Shown here: one piece after another, positions 1 through 6,391 of the stretch
How positions within the stretch are numbered: the first letter of the stretch is position 1
Layout: every line of letters starts with the position of its first letter
Source of the DNA: Giesbergeria sp.
Lineage (GTDB): Bacteria > Pseudomonadota > Gammaproteobacteria > Burkholderiales > Burkholderiaceae_C
NCBI GenBank assembly: GCA_017998735.1
Contig: JAGOCN010000050.1
Span: 1 to 8,656, forward strand
Reading direction: 5' to 3'
Length of the DNA stretch: 8,656 bases
Position numbers and translations under genes: made by a program
Notes under the pieces: generated by a model
What the model was told of the DNA's origin: nothing
Database searches by the model: none
What the model saw: only the letters and a program-made list of their open reading frames with translations

Positions 1-356
1 CCCTTGAGCCAGGGGCGAGGCCCGCCCATCACATGCAGGTGCAGATGGTGGATTTCCTGGCCTCCTTCTTCGCCGGTGTTGACCACGATGCGAAAACCGC
101 CTTGCGGGTAGGGGCCGCAGCCCTGCTCGCGGGCCAGGCGCGGCGCCAGGGTCATCATGCGCCCCAAGAGCCCGGCGTCGGCCGGCTCGGCATGCGCCAT
201 GGAGGCAAGATGCCGTTTCGGCACCATCAGAAAATGCACGGGCGCCCAGGGATGTATGTCGTGAAAGGCAAGAATTTCTTCGTCTTCGTACACCTTGCGG
301 GACGGAATCCGGCCTGCAATGATCTTGCAGAAAAGGCAGTCAGGGTCGTGTGGCAT
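1..356 (-). CDS. HIT-family nucleotide-binding hydrolase, 3' end cut by window edge
   Basis: The visible 118 codons from the ATG at 356 encode a histidine-triad (HIT) protein, a small cytosolic family that hydrolyses nucleoside phosphoramidates and related nucleotides. The signature is at residues 104-109, HLHLHV followed by MGG, where the middle His106 should be the nucleophile. The N-terminus (DCLFCKIIAGRIPSRKVYED, residues 6-25) and the AFHDIHPWAPVHFLMVPKRH stretch (30-49) are typical of Hint-type enzymes. HIT proteins of this type are usually about 110-125 residues, so only a few C-terminal residues are likely missing. There is no good Shine-Dalgarno before this ATG, but the family match begins within a few residues of it. 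It follows the patatin gene by 55 nt on the same strand. In Burkholderiales a HIT gene commonly sits between hisE and tatABC; tatA would then be expected beyond the left edge. The physiological substrate is unknown. Confidence 0.93.
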   Translation of the reverse strand, partial: MPHDPDCLFCKIIAGRIPSRKVYEDEEILAFHDIHPWAPVHFLMVPKRHLASMAHAEPADAGLLGRMMTLAPRLAREQGCGPYPQGGFRIVVNTGEEGGQEIHHLHLHVMGGPRPWLK

Positions 357-411
357 GGTGAAAATGAAAAGCTTGCAGCAGTGACAGTGGCAGTGCGGTG
401 GCGGCAGCAGG

Positions 412-1473
412 TCAATGGCCCTGGGCGGACATTGCGGGACTGCCCATGGACGGACCCTGGGCAAATTCCAGCGTGTTGCGCACCCCCAGGTCCTTGCGGT
501 GGTTTTTCAGCCATTGCTGGCCGCTTTGCCTGCCCAGCTCGAACAACTGCCGCAAAAAGGCCATGTCGGCCCGCGATTTGCTGGCAGCCCCCAGTCCGGC
601 CAGCGCCCCGCCACCGTCAATGCGGTGCATGAGCACACCCTTGTAGTGCCGGGGATCGAGCTTCCCTTCGGCCAGCAGCCGGCGCACAAAGCCGATCGCG
701 CGCAGCTCGGCCAGCAGGCTGGCATTGAAGTTCAACTCATTCATGCGGCCCATGATTTCCGGCACGGTGCCTGGAATTTCCAGGTGCTCGATCGGGTTGA
801 TCTGCACCAGCAAAATGTCGCTGGCTGCGGTTTCGTAGATCAGCGGGTACAGCGCCGGGTTGCCGGAATAACCCCCGTCCCAGTACGCACCGCCGTCGAT
901 CTCCACCGCCTTGAACACCAGTGGCAGGCAGGCGGACGCCATCACGGCGTCTGCGCTCAGGCGGCTGCCCGAAAAAATTTCGCCCCGCCCGGTGCGCACA
1001 TTGGTGGCACACACAAAAACCTGGGGCGCGGTCCTGGTGTGGGCCAGCAGATCGAAGTCGATTTCTTTTTCCAGCAACCTGCGCAAGGGGTTCAGGTTGA
1101 GCGGATTGACCTGCGCCGGCGCCAGCCAGGGTGTCATTGCCCCCAGCGCGGGAAAAACCTGGGCCAGGGGTGCACCCCACATCAGGTTGCCCATGGCACC
1201 CACCCCTTCCCACAGGCGCGCCAGCGTTGCGCGCGCCAGCGCAGTGCCTGCCACCCGCGCCTCTTCAGGGTCCGGGTACTGCGCTGCGGCCTGCGCAAAG
1301 CCATGTGCCAGCGCCACCGCGTTCATGGCGCCCGCGCTGGTGCCGCTGATGCCGTCAAAGTGCAGGCCGCCGTCTTCCAGCAGCGCGTCCAGCACGCCCC
1401 AGGTCAGGGCACCGTGTGAACCGCCGCCCTGCAGGGCCAGATTGAGGGAGCGCAGGGTCTGCGGCTCAGGCAT
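412..1473 (-). CDS. Patatin-like phospholipase family protein
   Basis: A 353-residue protein with all the patatin catalytic landmarks: the oxyanion-hole loop GGGSHG (residues 16-21), the nucleophile elbow GTSAG with Ser46 (44-48), and the catalytic Asp199 in DGG (199-201). Patatins are Ser-Asp dyad acyl hydrolases that cleave ester bonds of phospholipids or other acyl lipids. There is no signal peptide or membrane segment, so it is probably cytoplasmic or a secreted effector without a classical signal; the first is simpler given its operon context. The length suits the bacterial single-domain family. The ATG at 1473 overlaps the end of the upstream membrane-protein gene by 8 nt, which points to coupled translation. 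It sits between the DUF4870-like gene and the HIT gene. The substrate cannot be read from the sequence; membrane-lipid turnover is an inference. Confidence 0.93.
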   Translation of the reverse strand: MPEPQTLRSLNLALQGGGSHGALTWGVLDALLEDGGLHFDGISGTSAGAMNAVALAHGFAQAAAQYPDPEEARVAGTALARATLARLWEGVGAMGNLMWGAPLAQVFPALGAMTPWLAPAQVNPLNLNPLRRLLEKEIDFDLLAHTRTAPQVFVCATNVRTGRGEIFSGSRLSADAVMASACLPLVFKAVEIDGGAYWDGGYSGNPALYPLIYETAASDILLVQINPIEHLEIPGTVPEIMGRMNELNFNASLLAELRAIGFVRRLLAEGKLDPRHYKGVLMHRIDGGGALAGLGAASKSRADMAFLRQLFELGRQSGQQWLKNHRKDLGVRNTLEFAQGPSMGSPAMSAQGH

Positions 1474-1855
1474 GGAGGCCCTGGTCTTTTCCCATGGCCA
1501 CCATGCCGCGCACGATGCGGTACAGGAACCAGATGGAAATCAGCCCCCAGGCAATCCAGCCCGGAAAAAAGAACAGCAGCCACAGCGGCGCGGTGACGAG
1601 GTACAGCACCCCGGCCCACAGCACCGAGCGGATGCGCCAGTCGAAGTGGCTGGTCTGCCAGGTGCCCTGGGCATCGCCTTTTTTCACCAGGTCGATGACC
1701 AGCGCAATGATCAATAGCGCCGCGCCCGGTTGGGCGCCCGGAATGACGGCACCCAGCGCCACCACCAGGTGCAGCACATAGCTCACCCAGCCCCAGGCCT
1801 TGAGGCCCTGCATGCGCTCCCGGTCGCTTTGCACGTCGATGATGTCGTGGTTCAT
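1466..1855 (-). CDS. DUF4870-like small integral membrane protein
   Basis: A 129-residue protein with a short hydrophilic N-terminus and three hydrophobic segments at about residues 22-40, 44-58 and 78-115; the last is long enough for one long or two short helices. The hydrophilic linker ending in [17 protein letters not shown] (64-80) and the [13 protein letters not shown] end (110-122) resemble the DUF4870 family of small membrane proteins, whose function is unknown. The frame is open upstream to 2002, but the ATG at 1855 is chosen because it overlaps the hisE stop as ATGA and has a strong GAGGAG Shine-Dalgarno 8 nt before it. Its stop overlaps the start of the patatin gene. Such proteins often follow hisE in Burkholderiales, probably as passengers of the operon; a role in histidine synthesis is not implied. 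Confidence 0.85.
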   Translation of the reverse strand: MNHDIIDVQSDRERMQGLKAWGWVSYVLHLVVALGAVIPGAQPGAALLIIALVIDLVKKGDAQGTWQTSHFDWRIRSVLWAGVLYLVTAPLWLLFFFPGWIAWGLISIWFLYRIVRGMVAMGKDQGLHA

Positions 1856-2295
1856 GGGCTGGACTCCTCTGCGGCACGCGCCACCGCCTTGCGCAATGCC
1901 TTTTCCTCGATGCCGCTGGTGCCTTCCCGGCGCTGCAGCTCGGCAATCACGTCGGCCGGTGACAGGTTGAAATGCGCCAGCGCCACCATGCAGTGGAACC
2001 ACAGGTCCGCCACCTCGTACACCAGCGCGGCCGGGTCGGCGCCGTGCGCGACGTCCTTGGCGGCCATGACTACCTCGGTGGCTTCTTCACCGATTTTTTT
2101 CAGAAATGCGTCCGGGCCCTTGTGCAGCAGGCGGGCCACATAGCTGCTGCCCGGGTCGCCGCCCTGGCCGGCCTTGCGGCTTTCGATCACGGCGGCCAGT
2201 TGCGCCAGGGCGTCCTGCGACACCACCGGGATGGCCAGCGCTGCAGGCGCAGCCGCAGTGGCAGGAGAAGACGGGGAAAGGGAAGAATGCACCAT
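1852..2295 (-). CDS. hisE: Phosphoribosyl-ATP pyrophosphatase HisE
   Basis: HisE hydrolyses phosphoribosyl-ATP to phosphoribosyl-AMP and pyrophosphate, the second step of histidine biosynthesis, in the cytoplasm. The all-alpha NTP-pyrophosphohydrolase fold is recognisable from [10 protein letters not shown] (51-60), the metal-binding [15 protein letters not shown] (66-80; Glu70, Glu71, Glu74) and [12 protein letters not shown] (93-104; Glu94, Asp97). The protein is 147 residues from the ATG at 2295. The first 25 or so residues are a Ser/Pro/Ala-rich extension that the core fold does not need; HisE is usually nearer 100-125 residues. The ATG has an AAGGG-like ribosome-binding site overlapping the end of hisI, 5 nt upstream, so I keep it; GTG codons near residues 24-25 are alternatives without a site. 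The stop overlaps the next gene as ATGA. Confidence 0.95.
   Translation of the reverse strand: MVHSSLSPSSPATAAAPAALAIPVVSQDALAQLAAVIESRKAGQGGDPGSSYVARLLHKGPDAFLKKIGEEATEVVMAAKDVAHGADPAALVYEVADLWFHCMVALAHFNLSPADVIAELQRREGTSGIEEKALRKAVARAAEESSP
1864..1869 (-). promoter_or_regulatory. Shine-Dalgarno GAGGAG of the DUF4870-like gene
   Basis: The minus strand reads GAGGAG here, inside the last codons of hisE, with 8 nt to the ATG at 1855. It settles the start of the membrane-protein gene against the longer upstream reading frame and, with the ATGA overlap, implies translational coupling to hisE. Confidence 0.7.
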
Positions 2296-2300
2296 GGCCC

Positions 2301-2696
2301 TTACTTGTAGATGGACTGCGGGTCTTTCAAGACCGGGTCGCGGGCTTGCCAGGCGCCGTCTTTCAGCACGCTGAAAAAACAGCTGTGCCGCCCGGTGTGG
2401 CAGGCAATGCCGGGCGCATGGCCCAGTTGGGTGACGGTGAGCAGCACCACGTCCTGGTCGCAGTCGATGCGGATTTCATGCACCGTCTGCACATGGCCCG
2501 ATTCCTCGCCCTTGAACCACAATTTGCTGCGCGAGCGGCTGAAATACACCGCCCGGCCCAGTTCTGCGGTCTTTTGCAGCGCCTCGCGGTCCATCCAGGC
2601 AAACATCAGCACATCGCCCGTGCCCTGCTCCTGCGCAATGGCCGGCACCAGGCCCTGCGCGTCCCATTTCACTTCATCAAGCCAGTTGTTTTTCAT
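2301..2696 (-). CDS. hisI: Phosphoribosyl-AMP cyclohydrolase HisI
   Basis: HisI opens the adenine ring of phosphoribosyl-AMP to give ProFAR, the third step of histidine biosynthesis. The 131-residue single-domain protein has the family's acidic metal cluster DCDQD (78-82) and the cysteine pair in CHTGRHSC (Cys99 and Cys106), which together with Cys79 match the known Zn/Mg-binding residues. The [10 protein letters not shown] (31-40) and [18 protein letters not shown] (51-68) stretches are highly characteristic. It is separate from HisE, as usual in betaproteobacteria, rather than fused as in enterobacteria. The gene is unusual in what precedes it: sppA, 50 nt upstream, instead of hisF. No Shine-Dalgarno is visible before the ATG at 2696; a 3-codon frame (ATG at 2704) ends by overlapping it as ATGA. 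Confidence 0.96.
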   Translation of the reverse strand: MKNNWLDEVKWDAQGLVPAIAQEQGTGDVLMFAWMDREALQKTAELGRAVYFSRSRSKLWFKGEESGHVQTVHEIRIDCDQDVVLLTVTQLGHAPGIACHTGRHSCFFSVLKDGAWQARDPVLKDPQSIYK

Positions 2697-2746
2697 AGGG
2701 GCATTGTGCGGGATCGGCCGGGCCTGCCGAGAGCGTGCCGGCGCAC

Positions 2747-3787
2747 TCAGCGCAGCTGCAGCGTACTGGACTGCAGTGCACGCGCTGCGCCGCCGCCCAG
2801 GGCAGCGCCAAAGCGCTTGGCCAGGCGCTCGGCCACGTTGTCGCGGCGCGTGTAGTCGATGATGTCCTCGGCCTTGACCACCTCGCGGGCGACAAAGTCG
2901 AGGCTGCCCAGGCGGTCGGCCAGGCCGAGGTCTATGGCAGCCTGGCCGGTCCAGAACAGGCCGCTGAAAATTTCGGGCGTGGGCTTGAGGCGGTCACCCC
3001 GCCCGGCCTTGACGACGCCGATGAACTGCTGGTGGATCTGTTCAAGCATGGTTTCGGCATAGGCGCGCTGCGCTTCGGTCAGCGGGCTGAAGGGATCGAG
3101 AAAGCCCTTGTTTTCACCCGCGGTGATCAGGCGCCGCTCGACGCCGAGTTTTTCCATGGTGCCGGTGAAGCCAAAGCCGTCCATCAGCACGCCGATGCTG
3201 CCGACGATGCTGGCCTTGTCCACAAAGATGTCGTCGGCCGCAGAGGCAATGTAGTAGGCAGCCGAGGCACAGGTTTCTTCCACCACGGCATAGATCGGCT
3301 TCTGGTGGATTGCCTTCAGGCGCACGATTTCATCATTAATGATGCCCGCCTGCACTGGGCTGCCACCGGGCGAATTGATGAGCAGCACCACCGCTTTGGA
3401 GCCTTCGTCCTCGAAGGCGCTGCGCAGTGCGGCCACGACAAACTCGGCACTGGCTTCGGCGCCCGAGGCAATCTCGCCCTTGATGTCCACCACGGCCGTG
3501 TGCGGGCCGCTTTTGGTGGTGGTTGCCATGTCGCGCCCGAACAGGGCCCAGGCCAGAAGAACAAAGAAACCCAGCCACAAAACGCGCGTGAAAGTGCGCC
3601 AGCGCCGCCCCGAGCGCTGCTCGGCCAGTGCGGAAAAAGCCAGTTTTTCCAGCACATCGCGCTCCCATCCGGGAGCATGAGTGTCTTTTTTTGCTCCTGA
3701 AACAGGAGCACTTTGCGCCCACAGGTCTTGCGCTGCCGGTGTTTTTGCTTCAGGTCCGGGGGGCGCTGGCGGAAGGGGCTCGGTCAT
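2747..3787 (-). CDS. sppA: S49-family membrane peptidase, SppA-like
   Basis: A 346-residue serine protease of the single-domain SppA type, thought to degrade signal peptides and other membrane-associated peptides. Residues 1-60 are a Pro/Ala-rich cytosolic tail. A transmembrane helix lies at about 66-84 (ending [16 protein letters not shown]), placing the protease domain in the periplasm. Conserved pieces follow: INSPGGSP (137-144), [10 protein letters not shown] with the nucleophile Ser175 (173-182), [12 protein letters not shown] (196-207) and [12 protein letters not shown] (224-235) with the likely general base Lys227. The 52-residue Ser-Lys spacing equals that of Bacillus subtilis SppA (Ser147/Lys199). 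I choose the ATG at 3787, one base after the Rieske stop; an in-frame TTG at 3799 would add four residues and overlap that stop. No terminator is seen after the stop codon, so read-through into hisI is possible. Confidence 0.94.
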   Translation of the reverse strand: MTEPLPPAPPGPEAKTPAAQDLWAQSAPVSGAKKDTHAPGWERDVLEKLAFSALAEQRSGRRWRTFTRVLWLGFFVLLAWALFGRDMATTTKSGPHTAVVDIKGEIASGAEASAEFVVAALRSAFEDEGSKAVVLLINSPGGSPVQAGIINDEIVRLKAIHQKPIYAVVEETCASAAYYIASAADDIFVDKASIVGSIGVLMDGFGFTGTMEKLGVERRLITAGENKGFLDPFSPLTEAQRAYAETMLEQIHQQFIGVVKAGRGDRLKPTPEIFSGLFWTGQAAIDLGLADRLGSLDFVAREVVKAEDIIDYTRRDNVAERLAKRFGAALGGGAARALQSSTLQLR

Positions 3788-3788
3788 T

Positions 3789-4190
3789 TCAGAATTCAAC
3801 GGGTTGGAGGTTGTAGGCAGTATGCCAGCGCACCACGCCGCCCTGCTCCGACAGGGTGATCTTCACCAGTCCGCCCCGGCACGGCCCGCCGGCGCAGGCG
3901 CCGGTGTCGGGTGCATAGGCGGCGCCGTGCGTGGCGCACAGCAGCCAACGGCCGCTGTCGTCAAAAAAGCGGTCCGGCTGGTAGTCGAGTTCCATGGCGA
4001 CATGCGTGCAGCGGTTGAGGTAGGCATGCACCGCGCCCTTGAAACGGATGGCAAAGGCGCGGCAGGTCTGGCCGGCGTAGCGCACGTCAAACGCCACGGC
4101 CAGGCCGCCGTCCACCAGGTCGGTGCTGGCGCACAGAGCCAGCACCGCACCATCACCGGCCGGCATGGGCAAAATTCCTTGCGCCGACAT
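3789..4190 (-). CDS. Small cytosolic Rieske [2Fe-2S] protein
   Basis: A 133-residue protein with the Rieske cluster motifs C-x-H (Cys61, His63 in NRCTHVAMEL) and C-x2-H (Cys85, His88 in LLCATHGAAY), separated by a 21-residue insert. Two cysteines bind one iron and two histidines the other. There is no membrane segment, Tat signal or oxygenase domain, so it resembles ferredoxin-type Rieske proteins (such as those feeding dioxygenases or NirD) rather than the bc1 subunit. Two further cysteines (99 and 104) could be a redox or structural pair. The ATG at 4190 lies 7 nt after the phosphatase stop with a GCAGG-like site between; the frame is open upstream, but that part overlaps the phosphatase gene. 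Conserved placement before sppA in related bacteria is recalled, not tested. The electron partner is unknown. Confidence 0.9.
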   Translation of the reverse strand: MSAQGILPMPAGDGAVLALCASTDLVDGGLAVAFDVRYAGQTCRAFAIRFKGAVHAYLNRCTHVAMELDYQPDRFFDDSGRWLLCATHGAAYAPDTGACAGGPCRGGLVKITLSEQGGVVRWHTAYNLQPVEF

Positions 4191-4197
4191 GGCCTGC

Positions 4198-4923
4198 TCA
4201 GGCCTCGCGCCGCAGCCAGGCGTCCAGCTCGGCCACCGAAGCGGCCACCGTGAGCGGCGCAAACGCGGCAAAACCTTCAGTGGCATGCGCCCCATAGGCC
4301 ACGCCCACGCTGGCGCAGCCGGCGCGCTGCGCCATCTCCAGGTCGTGCGTGGTGTCGCCGACCATCAGCACGCGCTCGGCCGGCACACCGAACTCGGCCA
4401 TCAGCTCCTGCAGCATCAGCGGGTGCGGCTTGCCAGCGGTTTCATCGGCGGTGCGCGAGCCGTCAAACACGCCGCGCAGCTGCACCGACTGCAGCGCTTC
4501 GTCCAGGCCCCGGCGGCTTTTGCCGGTCGCCACCGCCAGCAGGTGGCCGCGCGCCTGCAGCGCGCCGAGCATCGGCAGCACGCCGTCAAACAGCGCCAGG
4601 TCGTCCTGGTGGTGCAGGTAGTGGTAACGGTAACGGTGGCCCAGTTCGGGGTATTTTTCGGGCGGCACGTCGGGCGCGGCATGGGCCAGCGCCTGGGTCA
4701 GCGCCATGCCGATCACATAGGCAGCGGCGGCGTCGCTGGGCCGGGCGCCGCCCACGTCCTGCACCGCCTCCTGGATGCAGCGCGCAATGATCTGCGTGGA
4801 GTCGAACAGCGTCCCGTCCCAGTCAAAGGCAATCAGGTCAAAGCGGCGCGGGCGCCCGGCGGCTTCGGCAGAAGCAGTGGCAGCCACGCCGGCGGCGGCA
4901 CTCGAAGGGGAAAGCAGGGTCAT
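4198..4923 (-). CDS. HAD-IA family phosphatase, phosphoglycolate phosphatase-like
   Basis: A 241-residue HAD-superfamily hydrolase. Motif I is DWDGT (34-38; nucleophile Asp34, acid/base Asp36), motif II is Thr133 in AVATGKSRRG (130-139), motif III is Lys165 in TAGKPHP (162-168) and motif IV is GDTTHD (189-194; Asp190, Asp194). The helical cap between motifs I and II fits subfamily IA, the Gph/PGP-like group that dephosphorylates 2-phosphoglycolate or related small phosphates. The N-terminal 25 residues are an Ala/Ser-rich extension ahead of the fold. The start at 4923 is supported by an ATGA overlap with the rluC stop, although no ribosome-binding site is visible, so translation probably depends on coupling. 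The substrate cannot be assigned with certainty: nucleotidases and other sugar-phosphate phosphatases share these motifs. Confidence 0.9.
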   Translation of the reverse strand: MTLLSPSSAAAGVAATASAEAAGRPRRFDLIAFDWDGTLFDSTQIIARCIQEAVQDVGGARPSDAAAAYVIGMALTQALAHAAPDVPPEKYPELGHRYRYHYLHHQDDLALFDGVLPMLGALQARGHLLAVATGKSRRGLDEALQSVQLRGVFDGSRTADETAGKPHPLMLQELMAEFGVPAERVLMVGDTTHDLEMAQRAGCASVGVAYGAHATEGFAAFAPLTVAASVAELDAWLRREA

Positions 4924-5942
4924 GGAAAAGAAGCAAATTGCGCCAGCTCGGCAGGCAGAGCGGCTTTCAGCTCGGTGCGCTCGCCGGTGGCGGGGTGGGT
5001 GAACTGCAGGCGCCAGGCATGCAGGAACATGCGCCTGAAGCCGCACTTTTGCAAGCGCCGGTTGAGGTCGAAATCGCCGTACTTGTCGTCGCCCGCAATG
5101 GCGTGGCCGCTGCTGGCCAGGTGCACGCGGATCTGGTGCGTGCGCCCGGTCTTGATGGTCACTTCCAGCAGGCTCATCGCCGGCAGGCCCTGCAGCGGGC
5201 GCGCCGGCAGCACCGAGCGCACCTGCACCAGCGTGATGGAGCGCATTCCGTCCGGGTCGTCGGCGGTGGTGGTGCGCACGCGGCGCTCGCCGTCTTCCTG
5301 CAAATACTTGTGCAGCGGTGTGTCGATGACCTTTTTGTTCGCCGGCCAGGTGCCGGTGACCAGCGCCAGGTAGGTCTTGCCGGTCTCGCGCTCGCGAAAC
5401 TGGCTTTGCAGGTGCGTGAGCGCGCTGCGCTTCTTGGCCACCAGCAACAGGCCGGACGTGTCGCGGTCCAGCCGGTGCACCAGTTCCAGAAACTTCGCCT
5501 GGGGACGGGCACGGCGCAACTGCTCGATGACGCCAAAGCTGACACCGCTGCCGCCATGCACCGCCACGCCGGCGGGCTTGTCGAGGGCAATCAGGTGGTC
5601 GTCCTCCAACAGCACGGGAAACTCGCGCGCCGGCGCGGGGCGCTCGGCTTTTTCTGCCACCCGGTCGGACACGCGCACCGGCGGCAGCCGCACCAGGTCG
5701 CCGTTCTGCACGCGCGTGTCGGCGCTGGCGCGGCCCTTGTTGATGCGCACCTCGCCGCTGCGGATGATGCGGTAGACATGTGTCTTGGGCACGCCCTTGA
5801 GCTGGCGGATGAGGAAATTGTCAAGCCGCTGGCCACTGGAATCGGCCTCCACCAGCACGGTGCTGGCCTGGGGTGCGGGGGCTTGCACCGGAGCAGCCTG
5901 TGCGGGAAGGGGGAGCGGTTTGACGCCTATAATCTGTTTCAC
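4920..5942 (-). CDS. rluC: 23S rRNA pseudouridine synthase, RluC type
   Basis: A 340-residue RluA/RluC-family pseudouridine synthase; in E. coli RluC modifies U955, U2504 and U2580 of 23S rRNA. An S4 RNA-binding domain spans about residues 37-95 (SGQRLDNFLIRQLKGVPKTH onward), followed by the catalytic domain with ALDKPAGVAVHGG (119-131), the active-site HRLDRDTSG (156-164; catalytic Asp159) and the late KTGRTHQIRVHLASSGHAI motif. The frame stays open upstream to 6272, but that part has no family character. I take the GTG at 5942, which begins VKQIIGVKPL and agrees with the usual N-terminus; residues 10-30 are a Pro/Ala-rich linker. No Shine-Dalgarno is clear; a 4-codon frame from ATG 5953 ends by overlapping the GTG as GTGA. 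It is divergent from rne, as in enterobacteria, and leads a tight gene cluster. Confidence 0.94.
   Translation of the reverse strand: MKQIIGVKPLPLPAQAAPVQAPAPQASTVLVEADSSGQRLDNFLIRQLKGVPKTHVYRIIRSGEVRINKGRASADTRVQNGDLVRLPPVRVSDRVAEKAERPAPAREFPVLLEDDHLIALDKPAGVAVHGGSGVSFGVIEQLRRARPQAKFLELVHRLDRDTSGLLLVAKKRSALTHLQSQFRERETGKTYLALVTGTWPANKKVIDTPLHKYLQEDGERRVRTTTADDPDGMRSITLVQVRSVLPARPLQGLPAMSLLEVTIKTGRTHQIRVHLASSGHAIAGDDKYGDFDLNRRLQKCGFRRMFLHAWRLQFTHPATGERTELKAALPAELAQFASFP
5928..5933 (+). promoter_or_regulatory. Candidate -10 box (TATAAT) for rne
   Basis: A perfect TATAAT on the plus strand lies within codons 4-5 of the divergent rluC. No good -35 hexamer stands 16-18 bp upstream (the region reads GGGAAGGG); a TTGACG at 5920 is far too close. 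If it is active, transcripts would start near 5940 and rne would have a leader of about 600 nt. This is an inference from one consensus hexamer. Confidence 0.3.
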
Positions 5943-5977
5943 CTGCGCAGCATTTTGTAAGTGGTTGATTTGTCTGG

Positions 5978-5983
5978 ATTTTA
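5978..5983 (-). promoter_or_regulatory. Candidate -10 box (TAAAAT) for rluC
   Basis: The minus strand reads TAAAAT here, about 35 nt before the rluC GTG, the right distance for a short leader. The -35 position is GC-rich and does not match consensus, so this is only the best candidate in view. Confidence 0.2.
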
Positions 5984-6125
5984 GTCCACACAGCCCTTGA
6001 CCCGGCGCAGGCAGGTCGATGCCAGCGGGCGTCGTGCACGCAAAAACGCAGGCCCGTTGCCTGTCTTGGCCTGCATGCCGCACGGCAGGCTGACGCAATG
6101 GAGACACCGATACGGAATACCCCCA

Positions 6126-6169
6126 GCTGGCAGTCCACCCCCTTCTTTTGGCGGGCCGCGACTGCCGGC
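6126..6169 (+). other. Stem-loop in the rne leader, 10-bp stem
   Basis: GCTGGCAGTC (6126-6135) pairs with GACTGCCGGC (6160-6169) over ten consecutive positions including one G-U pair, closing a 24-nt C-rich/G-rich loop that can pair further inside. There is no T-run after it, so it is not an intrinsic terminator. It could be a regulatory RNA hairpin in the rne leader; the function is unknown. Confidence 0.5.
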
Positions 6170-6290
6170 GGATCAAAGCGAACAAACCATGTGGATGCTG
6201 GTGATGATGTTTCAAACCCTGCAGCGGAGGCGCTGGCTTCCCCTGTGGGCGTTGAAAAGCACTCCAGCGCACACCCAGCCTGCGCGGGCA

Positions 6291-6307
6291 GCTATTTTTT
6301 CAATAGC
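6291..6307. repeat. AT-rich stem-loop GCTATT-TTTTC-AATAGC, possible dispersed intergenic repeat
   Basis: GCTATT (6291-6296) and AATAGC (6302-6307) form a perfect 6-bp stem around TTTTC, an island of A/T in a GC-rich region. It is loosely embraced by GGCAG (6287-6291) and CTGCC (6316-6320). From memory, short motifs of the GCTAT...ATAGC type are abundant between genes in Comamonadaceae genomes. Only one copy occurs in this window, so the repeat status cannot be shown here. Confidence 0.4.
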
Positions 6308-6391
6308 AAAAATCCCTGCCTTCAGGCTCGCTCCCATCCACGCTCCCCTGCCACCGCCGCTGGTCTGAAACAGACAAAAGGCACCCACGGC

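Noticed and set aside
379..396. Three tandem CAGTGN hexamers between the patatin and HIT genes
   Set aside because: The units are too short and few to be called a repeat array, and no function suggests itself.
415..1419. A 334-codon plus-strand frame opposite the patatin gene
   Set aside because: The minus strand has complete patatin motifs; the antisense translation has no family character and no ribosome-binding site.
2731..2748. Small inverted repeat GTGC/GCAC at the end of sppA as a terminator
   Set aside because: It has only four pairs, overlaps the stop codon and has no T-run after it on the minus strand.
3788..3799. TTG start for SppA at 3799
   Set aside because: The ATG at 3787 one base after the Rieske stop is simpler, and the four extra residues add nothing.
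5920..5933. TTGACG next to TATAAT read as one complete promoter
   Set aside because: The two hexamers are separated by only 2 bp instead of about 17, so they cannot form one sigma-70 promoter.
4938..5960. A 340-codon plus-strand frame opposite rluC, and similar ones at 4123-5373 and 2735-3700
   Set aside because: They are antisense shadows of rluC, the phosphatase and sppA with no protein resemblance of their own.
5943..6272. N-terminal extension of RluC to an ATG at 6272
   Set aside because: The added 110 residues are unlike any pseudouridine synthase and run through the intergenic region; the GTG at 5942 gives the expected length.
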